NCBI GenBank assembly: GCA_963662375.2
Contig: CAXXRP010000012.1
Span: 68,739 to 132,738, forward strand
DNA from: UBA11612 sp963662375
Lineage (GTDB): Bacteria > Pseudomonadota > Alphaproteobacteria > Rhodospirillales > Rhodospirillaceae
DNA length: 64,000 nt
Direction of reading: 5' to 3'
Positions 35,396 to 42,776 of this stretch are shown here, one piece after another. The notes beneath the pieces are model-generated. The model was not told where the DNA came from, did not search any database, and saw nothing but the letters and a program-made list of their open reading frames with translations. The position numbers and the translations under genes are program-made. Each line of letters begins with the position of its first letter. Position 1 is the stretch's first letter.

Positions 35396-36181
35396 ATGAA
35401 ATCGATAGAGGAGGGGGATTTTTTTGAAATTGCCGGCCGCCGCTTTCGGTCCCGCTTGCTAGTGGGTACCGGCAAATACAAGGACTTTGACGAAACGGCG
35501 CGCGCGATTGAAGCATCAGGGGCGGAAATCGTCACGGTGGCGGTGCGGCGAGTTAACCTCTCCGACCCGGTTCAACCGATGCTGACAGATTTTGTTGACC
35601 CAAAAAAATACACTTATCTCCCCAATACAGCTGGTTGCTATACCGCTGACGACGCTGTCCGTACCCTACGATTAGCGCGTGAAGCAGGCGGCTGGAAATT
35701 GGTAAAGCTGGAGGTTCTGGGAGATCAGAAAACTTTATATCCGGATGTAGTTGAAACATTGAAGGCGTCCGAAGCGTTGATCAAAGACGGCTTTGACGTC
35801 ATGGTTTATACGTCCGATGATCCCATTATCGCTAATGCCCTCGAAGAGATCGGTTGTTGTGCCATTATGCCTTTGGCGGCTCCAATCGGCTCGGGTTTAG
35901 GCATCCAGAACCCGGTAAATATCCGCCTCATTGTCGAACAGTCCAACGTACCGGTGTTGGTAGATGCAGGTGTAGGAACTGCGTCGGATGCGTCCATTGC
36001 CATGGAGCTCGGATGTGACGGCGTATTGATGAATACGGCGATTGCGGCAGCGAAAGATCCCGTTGCCATGGCACGCGCTATGCGCCTCGCCGTGGAAGCC
36101 GGCCGACTTGCCTATATGGCCGGTCGCATGCCTCGCAAGCTTTATGCCGATCCGTCGTCGCCAGTGGGCGGTCTAATTTGA
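35396..36181 (+). CDS. thiG: Thiazole synthase ThiG
   Basis: A 261-residue TIM-barrel enzyme that builds the thiazole phosphate of thiamine from deoxyxylulose phosphate, dehydroglycine and ThiS thiocarboxylate. Landmarks are SRLLVGTGKYKDF, VTVAVRRVNL, LPNTAGCYTADDAVRTLRLARE, WKLVKLEVLGD, where the Schiff-base lysine sits, and VPVLVDAGVGTASDASIAMELGCDG (phosphate site). It abuts thiS with no gap. The other thiamine genes (thiC, thiE, thiO) are not in the window. Confidence 0.95.
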   Translation: MKSIEEGDFFEIAGRRFRSRLLVGTGKYKDFDETARAIEASGAEIVTVAVRRVNLSDPVQPMLTDFVDPKKYTYLPNTAGCYTADDAVRTLRLAREAGGWKLVKLEVLGDQKTLYPDVVETLKASEALIKDGFDVMVYTSDDPIIANALEEIGCCAIMPLAAPIGSGLGIQNPVNIRLIVEQSNVPVLVDAGVGTASDASIAMELGCDGVLMNTAIAAAKDPVAMARAMRLAVEAGRLAYMAGRMPRKLYADPSSPVGGLI

Positions 36182-36371
36182 TGGGTGAGCGATTGCCTAT
36201 GCGGCAATCTCCGTCCGGGTCGAATTGCGATATAGAGCGGCAGTAATTACCCACTACCCCTGCCAGTGCCGCGAATAGTGCCCTGTATTGAATGCACACC
36301 ATAATCTAACCAATTGATTCTTATAGAGATTGAAGAGGGCATGCCGCTTGCTTCTTATAGGGTAGACGCCC

Positions 36372-37154
36372 GTGGTGCGTCGGCACGGTGGTGCGGCGCT
36401 CGTGTGCGTTAAGGCTACGTACAATATTGCGCTGCAACCCAATTTGTCCGCTGGTGGTAGTGGTCGCCAGTCCATTGGTTTGCCGTATGTCGATCAGGCT
36501 GAAAATTCGCGGACACTGGCCATTGGATTTACCGCAACTCCCACCTCGGAGTGGGACTTGGACATGGTTGCGGTCGACACCAATAATCAACCGGTGCCCG
36601 TGACATTCAATCCGCCAACGATCTCCTTCGACTCACTAGGCAAGCTCCAGTCGCCCACGAATAGTCAGCTAAGCGTGACTATCAACGATAGTAACGGCGC
36701 CCAAACGATGACTGTGGACCGTTCGCCGATGTCTCAGCTTATAGACGCCGGTGCGTTTACGGTTCAAAATATTGAACAGGACGGCTTTCTTGCAGACCGC
36801 TTGCAGGATGTGTACTTCAATCGAACGGGCGTACTTGTGGGCAGTTATTCGAATGGAGAGGTTCGGAACCTGTATAAGTTACCTATTGCTAGGTTTGAGG
36901 CTGACATCAACCTTGAGGCTCGGAGCGGGAATATTTTTCTTTAGAGCTCTGGATCAGGCGATTTAGAGTTTACCGGGCTCGGGGACTCGGCAGGAAGGAC
37001 TGGGGTGGTCGTTGGTGCTCTAGAGCAATCCAAAGTCGACCCCTCCGATCAGTTCTCAAAGATGATTGTCACACAGCGCGCGTACTCGAGCGCGGCGACC
37101 GTTTTGCGCACAGCGGACGAAATGTCACAAGCGGCTCGGGATTTGAAAAGATAA
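36372..37154 (+). pseudogene. flgE: Flagellar hook protein (FlgE-like) remnant with an in-frame TAG
   Basis: One frame carries the later two thirds of a FlgE-type hook protein: VKATYNIALQPNLSAGG, SRTLAIGFTATPTSEWDLDM, FTVQNIEQDGFLADRLQDV and GVLVGSYSNGEVRNLYKLPI. After TAG at 36942-36944 it continues in the same frame with SSGSGDLEFTGLGDSAG, and then KMIVTQRAYSSAATVLRTAD, the classic C-terminal helix of axial flagellar proteins. The N-terminal assembly helix and the first hook domain are absent and no other flagellar gene is nearby, so this is a decayed orphan. Confidence 0.82.
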
Positions 37155-37175
37155 CGTTAAGTATAGTCTAAACAG

Positions 37176-37778
37176 TCAGCTCGTGGTGTGTGTGCAGCGC
37201 ATCAGGAGTTTCTCGCGAAAAACGTCGTAAATCGTAACGTCTGCAACGGCCGCGATTTCTATCGCAGACATGCGAGTTTCCTTCAGGAGAACACGGACAA
37301 ATTCGGGACGGGGCCGCCACGTGCTACGTCTGTCAGCGCGTGTATACACCCTTTTCGGCGTGCCTTTTTTTCGCTCTGCGGCAGCGATTTCCTCGATATC
37401 CAATCCGCGCTGGATTGCGTCCTCCAACGCTTCCTGTCGTCGTTTCTTATCGGCAGCGACAGAGTCGTTGTCGAGGTGGCGTTCTCCTCTGGTGTTTTTT
37501 TCGCGCGGTGCCCACCACGATCCCATAGATTCCGGGCCGGCAGCCCCGAAATCTGCGCGAAACCCCCGGGGCCGCTTTGTCTGGGTGGCCGGTTTTTCTT
37601 CGTTCGACAGGTTTTTCATGCCCACTGCTTCTCGCAGGGTCATCCCATGTGCCGCCGCCATTCGGGCGGCTGCTCCTAGTGCGGCCTCCCGTTCGCCATT
37701 GTAGCCGGTGGAATGAGCCACTTCCAGGAGCTTACGAAACCTCAATCGCTTCTTTGTGGGGAAATCGGTCACTGTCAT
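37176..37778 (-). CDS. DUF2786-containing protein of unknown function
   Basis: About 200 residues starting MTVTDFPTKKRLRFRKLLEVA. The first 60 residues match the DUF2786 helical module (KLLEVAHSTGYNGEREAALGAAARMAAAHGMTLREAVG). The middle is charged and probably disordered (EKNTRGERHLDNDSVAADKKRRQEALED). The last 40 residues (RPEFVRVLLKETRMSAIEIAAVADVTIYDVF) resemble a helix-turn-helix, suggesting DNA or RNA binding. I start at ATG 37778; the upstream open frame to 37871 adds no recognisable sequence. Confidence 0.65.
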   Translation of the reverse strand: MTVTDFPTKKRLRFRKLLEVAHSTGYNGEREAALGAAARMAAAHGMTLREAVGMKNLSNEEKPATQTKRPRGFRADFGAAGPESMGSWWAPREKNTRGERHLDNDSVAADKKRRQEALEDAIQRGLDIEEIAAAERKKGTPKRVYTRADRRSTWRPRPEFVRVLLKETRMSAIEIAAVADVTIYDVFREKLLMRCTHTTS

Positions 37779-37809
37779 CGAACGCTCGAAAGTCCTACCC
37801 GAAAGATAT

Positions 37810-38577
37810 TTACTTGCGTGTGTCCGCGATGAGATCACGCAACCGATCCTTACTGATCGCTCCCGACACAATTGTCCCGCCGACGATCAGTGCCGGCGTG
37901 CCCTCAATCCCAAGGTCCTGAGCCAACGCCCTGTTGTTTGCGAGTATGTCGTTGATCTCCGGATTTTTCATGCCTTCCAGAAGCTTGTCAATGTCCAATC
38001 CTACGCTCTCGGCGATGCTCACAACCACATCGTGACTTAAGGATCCTTTGTGACTCAGTAAAGCCATATGCAGTTCAGAATATTTTCCTTGTTCTCGGGA
38101 GGCCAGCGCCGCCCGGGCCGCAAGGAATGATGCGGGGCCTAAGATTGGAAATTCTTTCATTACCATCCGCAGGCCATCGTCCTCTTCAAGAATTTCCCTG
38201 ACCGCAGAAAACATAGATTTGCAGTACCCACAGCTATAGTCGAAGAACTCAACCACGGTTACATCGCCTTTTGGGTTGCCGATAACCGTGCCTTCCTTCG
38301 GATCGAAAAGCGCGCGCTTGTGTGTTGTTAAGGTTTGCGCCTGCTTTTCGGAACGTGCGTGCTCCTCTTTCGCCTGCAACAACGTAAGGGCTTCGGAGAT
38401 AATCTCGGGGTTCTCGAGAATGTAGTCCCGGACAAGACTTTTCACCTCGTCACGTTGTTGGGTAGAGAAGCTGTTCGTGTCCTGCGCGTGCGCCGGTGCG
38501 GCGATAAAGCTGACAGCGGCGCACAAGAATAAGATCACGGAAATTAACCGGTCTGGGATCGCGATCCTGCTTTGCAT
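37810..38577 (-). CDS. Periplasmic DsbA-family thiol:disulfide oxidoreductase
   Basis: A 255-residue exported thioredoxin-fold protein. The signal peptide is at residues 1-32 (DRLISVILFLCAAVSFIAAPAHA). An N-terminal helical stretch (DEVKSLVRDYILENPEIISE) is typical of the Com1/ScsC/BDBH-like DsbA group. The active site is FDYSCGYCKSM (C-G-Y-C), with the cis-proline region IEGTPALIVGG near the end. It makes or isomerises disulfides in the periplasm. Start ATG 38577 places the signal peptide correctly; the frame extends to 38616. Confidence 0.88.
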   Translation of the reverse strand: MQSRIAIPDRLISVILFLCAAVSFIAAPAHAQDTNSFSTQQRDEVKSLVRDYILENPEIISEALTLLQAKEEHARSEKQAQTLTTHKRALFDPKEGTVIGNPKGDVTVVEFFDYSCGYCKSMFSAVREILEEDDGLRMVMKEFPILGPASFLAARAALASREQGKYSELHMALLSHKGSLSHDVVVSIAESVGLDIDKLLEGMKNPEINDILANNRALAQDLGIEGTPALIVGGTIVSGAISKDRLRDLIADTRK

Positions 38578-38647
38578 GTATCTGTCCTTTGTTTTGCCGA
38601 CCCGTCGAGTTCGCATATCCCTGTTCTAGCGAAGGGGCCGGATCAAG

Positions 38648-40039
38648 TCACTTCCTCTTCTTCATATCTTTCGAATAATTTTTTGCCGCGATCTTGATAT
38701 CCTGCAACCGGTACCAAGTCGGCGTATCATCCTCGATATATTTTTCCGCCTCGGCTGTATAGCGCGCGACTTCACTAAGTTGTCCGATAAGAATTGCCCG
38801 TTCAGCAGCCGCATAAGCCGACATCCCGGGATTGCCGCTATAGGCGTATGAGCGTGCCAGCATGTCCCATGCGCCTGGGCTTTCCGGATCAATCGTGAGG
38901 GCATGCCTTAATGCCGCCTGCGCTTCTTCGGCGTAGGCTGTTGATTGGCGCTGCGTCATGGCGTGCGCCATGGCAATTAAGATCTCCGGCGCATCGGGAA
39001 GAAACTCAAGCGCTTTGCGGTAAGAAGCGACCGCACCATCGATATCGCTTTTACTAAGCAGCATGTCGCCTTTGATTTGCCAGAAGTATGGGTCGTTGGG
39101 CTCGTCTTTGATCAGGCTATCGACCAAGGGCAACGACTTGTCAAACTGGCCGCGCCGGTAATAAGCGATCGACCGGGCGTACCGCGCATCAATGCTGGTA
39201 TCAGACTCAGGGTATTTCTGAAGCGTCGCGATCTGGGGTTTGAGAAATGCAAAAAGCTTGGCGACCATACGCCGGTGCTCGCGTTCGAACTCGGGGTTCG
39301 GTAGCGCATCAGAATATAGCGAACGTGTAATTGCAGCGCGAATCGTCGCCATTCGGTCGCGGGTGAGGGGGTGGGTTCGCATATAGGGGTCTTGCGACGC
39401 GGAAATAAGCATTTCCTGTCCTGCCAGGAGGCCAAAAAAATCATGCAATCCAATCGCTGATTGATGGGTGTCCTCCAAAACTCGAAGGGCGAATTGGTCC
39501 GCGCTGCTTTCGACTGACCTGCTAAAGCTCAACATTTGTCCCAGGGCGACTCGCTGTCCGCCCAGTAGGACAGCCATTCCGGCATCTGGGTTGCCACTCG
39601 CGACACCGGCGGCCACCCCCAGTAGGATTGCGAGCAATGAAATCGCCCCAGCCTGTGCCATGCCATCACTCCTGGTAATAGAATGGCCGCCGGCAATATG
39701 ACCAAATTCGTGAGCCATCACACCGAGGACTTCACCGGAATTTTTCGTCTTCAGCAGCAGGCCTGTATGGAAAAATAGATGATTACCTGCTGTCACAAAT
39801 GCGTTGAGACTATCGTCCACGATCATATGGATACTAATGCTTTCCGGCGGTATGCCTCCTGCAGTAAGAAGTGGTCTGGCATATGCGCGCAGCGTGCTTC
39901 CAATTTCGGTGTCGTCTAGAATGGTGCCTTCACCGAAATCCTGGGCGGATGCGGCGGCTATTGGTCCCAGTAACATGCCGGCCACCGCCAGACTGCCGGC
40001 CAACATCGCTGCGCTAGTCTTCAGGTAGCGTTCGGTCAA
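38648..40039 (-). CDS. M48-family periplasmic metalloprotease with TPR repeats (BepA/YfgC-like)
   Basis: About 463 residues. There is a signal peptide (MLAGSLAVAGMLLGPIAAAS), a zinc protease domain with VMAHEFGHIAGGH (H-E-x-x-H) and SVESSADQFALRVLEDT (third ligand glutamate), and a C-terminal TPR domain (YYRRGQFDKSLPLVDSLI, ISFAYRKALEFLPDAP-like helices). BepA clears stalled LptD and Bam substrates at the outer membrane. I use TTG 40039, which puts the signal peptide near the N-terminus and has AAGG upstream. The frame is open to ATG 40156, which would add 39 residues. Confidence 0.85.
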   Translation of the reverse strand: MTERYLKTSAAMLAGSLAVAGMLLGPIAAASAQDFGEGTILDDTEIGSTLRAYARPLLTAGGIPPESISIHMIVDDSLNAFVTAGNHLFFHTGLLLKTKNSGEVLGVMAHEFGHIAGGHSITRSDGMAQAGAISLLAILLGVAAGVASGNPDAGMAVLLGGQRVALGQMLSFSRSVESSADQFALRVLEDTHQSAIGLHDFFGLLAGQEMLISASQDPYMRTHPLTRDRMATIRAAITRSLYSDALPNPEFEREHRRMVAKLFAFLKPQIATLQKYPESDTSIDARYARSIAYYRRGQFDKSLPLVDSLIKDEPNDPYFWQIKGDMLLSKSDIDGAVASYRKALEFLPDAPEILIAMAHAMTQRQSTAYAEEAQAALRHALTIDPESPGAWDMLARSYAYSGNPGMSAYAAAERAILIGQLSEVARYTAEAEKYIEDDTPTWYRLQDIKIAAKNYSKDMKKRK

Positions 40040-40197
40040 CGTCGTGCGCCTTGCCGTAGAAAGACACGGTGAAAGGAAGATATCTTGTGTCACGGTTCCT
40101 GCGATAGTGAGTTCAAAATGAACGTGGTCGGTGCTCTGTGCTACTGTCGTACGCATGGCAGCCCAGCCGTCTTTATTGAATTCATGGTGGGGGCCGC

Positions 40198-41574
40198 ATG
40201 ATTGCTCGCAACATTCGCCTCCACAGTAGCCTATTTAAAGCTAGTTCGAATACTTGGAAATTGTGGCAATTTACGACTCGGCATTGCAGAAATTTAACAA
40301 TTATTCTTGCACTGTCAGCCGCCTCAGCGCTAGCGGCGTGCGGCGCGATACCGTCGGTTCGTCTTGAGGTGGGGGAGCCCACCCCAGCACCAACCAAATT
40401 CACTAGTTTTGTCGTTGCCGACGAGCCTCAAGCGGTGCTCGTGGCCCGTGATGTATTGTTGTCCGGCGGCAACGCCGTTGATGCTGCGGTCGTTCTCGGG
40501 TTTTCACTGGCGGTCACTTTGCCGTCGTCCGCGGGATTGGGCGGCAATGGGGCATGCGTGGTCCATGATTTTTCAGTGGAGCCAGCGGAAACACTAGATT
40601 TTCTAACATCTGGCGCATTGCTGTTTGCGCCGCGGCTTGCCCGTGGCTTGTTTTCGCTTCATTCAAAGCATGGGTCATTGCCCTGGCCGCAGGTCGTATC
40701 GCCAGCGGAAAACCTAGCGAGGTTTGGGCATCTTGTGTCGCTGGCCTTAGCGCAAGATTTGGATAATTTCGGCTCAAGGCTAGTCAACGACCGTGCAGCC
40801 CTTGATCTTTTTATGACGCCTCAACGGCATATGCTGCGAGTTGGTGACAGATTTCTCCAACCGCAACTGGCATCGGCACTAAGTGGTATTCGGACGCGTT
40901 TCCCAAATAACTTTGGGTCAAGCACCTTTGACAATGAGGTGGTTCAGTCAATCGCCACGGCGTTGAACTTAGAACTGCCCGACGTGCTCGACCTTCCGAT
41001 CCCCAAATGGAAATCTCTGCCCGCGCTCGACGACCAGTATATGAAACTGTTCTTGTATCAGCCTGAGAGCCTACGAGCCAATGGAAGCGTTCAAATTTCT
41101 AAATCGACCGAAGCGGAAGCAAGATTGCTTTCAAGTTCTACAACCTTCATCGTCGCCGATAGCCAGGGAAAGACTGTGGCGTGTATGTTGACCATGGGTG
41201 AGCCTTTTGGTTTAGGGATAATGCCGCGAGGTTTGGGCTTTCTTATAGCCTCAGGTGCGCCGGGTGATTCCTCAGGTGTGGCGTCCTTTGCAATTGCATT
41301 TCTGGCTGATCTTAGGATGGAATATATGATGCTTGCCGCGGCGTCATCTGGTACGGACGCAGCACGTAAGGTTATGTATGAAGTGGGCAAGGTCAAAAGT
41401 GGCGCCGGAGTAACGGATGCGTTTGCGGATCAAGATACGGCTGGCGCTCATTCTCAGGAAGAAATCAACATCGTACATTGCAAGAAGAATCGATTTACAG
41501 ATTATGTGCAATGCCAAGCGTTGACACGTTCGAGCGGATATGGTCACGCGTTAGTGTTTGATCCCGGAACATAG
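40198..41574 (+). CDS. Gamma-glutamyltransferase-like lipoprotein, divergent
   Basis: A 458-residue protein with a lipoprotein signal ending ALSAASALAACG (lipobox cysteine about residue 48). The body follows the gamma-glutamyltranspeptidase fold: VARDVLLSGGNAVDAAVVLGFSLAVTLPSSAGLGGNGACVV (shortened family pattern) and PWPQVVSPAENLARFG. The expected nucleophile threonine region is STTFIVADSQGKTVAC, followed by MPRGLGFLIASGAP. It is shorter than true GGT (about 560 aa) and lacks several substrate-binding stretches, so activity is uncertain. It ends 3 bp before the aminotransferase gene, likely a two-gene operon. Confidence 0.72.
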   Translation: MIARNIRLHSSLFKASSNTWKLWQFTTRHCRNLTIILALSAASALAACGAIPSVRLEVGEPTPAPTKFTSFVVADEPQAVLVARDVLLSGGNAVDAAVVLGFSLAVTLPSSAGLGGNGACVVHDFSVEPAETLDFLTSGALLFAPRLARGLFSLHSKHGSLPWPQVVSPAENLARFGHLVSLALAQDLDNFGSRLVNDRAALDLFMTPQRHMLRVGDRFLQPQLASALSGIRTRFPNNFGSSTFDNEVVQSIATALNLELPDVLDLPIPKWKSLPALDDQYMKLFLYQPESLRANGSVQISKSTEAEARLLSSSTTFIVADSQGKTVACMLTMGEPFGLGIMPRGLGFLIASGAPGDSSGVASFAIAFLADLRMEYMMLAAASSGTDAARKVMYEVGKVKSGAGVTDAFADQDTAGAHSQEEINIVHCKKNRFTDYVQCQALTRSSGYGHALVFDPGT

Positions 41575-41577
41575 ATT

Positions 41578-42738
41578 ATGGTTATGAAAGCCGCACGTCG
41601 TGGAATAGTTCCGCCATTTATGGTGATGGATGTCATGCGCGAAGCCGCGACGCTAGAAGCGGCTGGGCAAAGAATTGTCCATCTTGAAGTGGGGCAGCCG
41701 TCAACGGGAATGCCTAGGAAGGCGGTAGAACGCGTAAAAGAATGTCTAGCGGATGGCGCACTGGGATACACATTGGCCGGTGGTTTGCCGGCTCTGCGTA
41801 GTCGGATTGCGCAGCACTATCAAGATCATTACGGTATAGAAATCGCAGCAGATCGCATTTTTGCGACGACGGGTTCGTCGGCGGGATTTATTCTCGCCTT
41901 TCTGAGCGCCTTTGACGCAGGTGACCGTGTTGCCCTGGTCTCGCCGGGCTATCCGGCATACAGCCACATTCTGACGTCGTTTGGCGTTATTCCCGAGTTG
42001 ATTACTGTGGATGCATCTACTCGATATCAGCCGACCGTAGATCATCTTAAAGGGTTGTCATCGCTGCCCGACGGTTTGATCGTGGGCAGTCCCGCGAATC
42101 CCACCGGTTCGATTATACCCAGTGAGGAATTTAACGAGGTTGTCGCATTTTGTGACCGCCATGGCATTCGTTTGATTTCGGACGAAATTTATCACGGGAT
42201 CACCTATGGCATGGCATCGTCCACTGCCGCGGGCCTGTCGGAATCGGCGTTCGTTGTTAACAGTTTTTCCAAGTATTTTAGTATGACGGGGTGGCGGCTT
42301 GGATGGCTCGTTGTCCCAACGGACCTCACGCGGTCGCTGGAGTGCCTCGCGCAAAACCTATTCATTGCACCGCCAACGGTTTCACAGCACGGCGGCGTTG
42401 CTGCGTTCGATTGTCATAAGGAGTTAGACGCACACGTCGAGCGCTATGCCAAGAACCGCGAGATATTGCTAAGCAGATTGCCTGAGCTAGGATTTGATAG
42501 ATTTGCACCCGCTGATGGCGCGTTCTATATATACGCGGATATTTCAATGTTGTCCGATAACGCTGAAGCGTTATGCAAACGCATATTGCATGAAGCAGGC
42601 GTCGCCACGACGCCCGGTCTTGATTTCGACCCACTACATGGGCACCAATTCGTGCGATTTTCTTTTGCGGGAAGCTCGGACGATATGGAAGAGGCTTGCA
42701 GCCGCCTACGGGCCTGGCGCGACGGGTTCAAGACATAG
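41578..42738 (+). CDS. Class I PLP-dependent aminotransferase (aspartate-type)
   Basis: A 386-residue fold-type I aminotransferase. Signatures are HLEVGQPSTGMPRKAVERV, YTLAGGLPALRSRIAQHY, SPANPTGSIIPSEEF (substrate/PLP aspartate region), RLISDEIYHGITYG and the PLP lysine in VVNSFSKYFSMTGWRLGWLV, closing with FVRFSFAGS (substrate-binding arginine). Substrate range cannot be told from sequence; aspartate, alanine or aromatic 2-oxo acids are candidates. Confidence 0.88.
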   Translation: MVMKAARRGIVPPFMVMDVMREAATLEAAGQRIVHLEVGQPSTGMPRKAVERVKECLADGALGYTLAGGLPALRSRIAQHYQDHYGIEIAADRIFATTGSSAGFILAFLSAFDAGDRVALVSPGYPAYSHILTSFGVIPELITVDASTRYQPTVDHLKGLSSLPDGLIVGSPANPTGSIIPSEEFNEVVAFCDRHGIRLISDEIYHGITYGMASSTAAGLSESAFVVNSFSKYFSMTGWRLGWLVVPTDLTRSLECLAQNLFIAPPTVSQHGGVAAFDCHKELDAHVERYAKNREILLSRLPELGFDRFAPADGAFYIYADISMLSDNAEALCKRILHEAGVATTPGLDFDPLHGHQFVRFSFAGSSDDMEEACSRLRAWRDGFKT

Positions 42739-42776
42739 ATAGTGCGCGCGCTAGGGAGCCAGCCGTCAAATTTCGA

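Noticed and set aside
36181..36203. GATTGCC/GGCAATC hairpin after thiG as a terminator
   Set aside because: The stem is only 7 bp and no T run follows on either strand.
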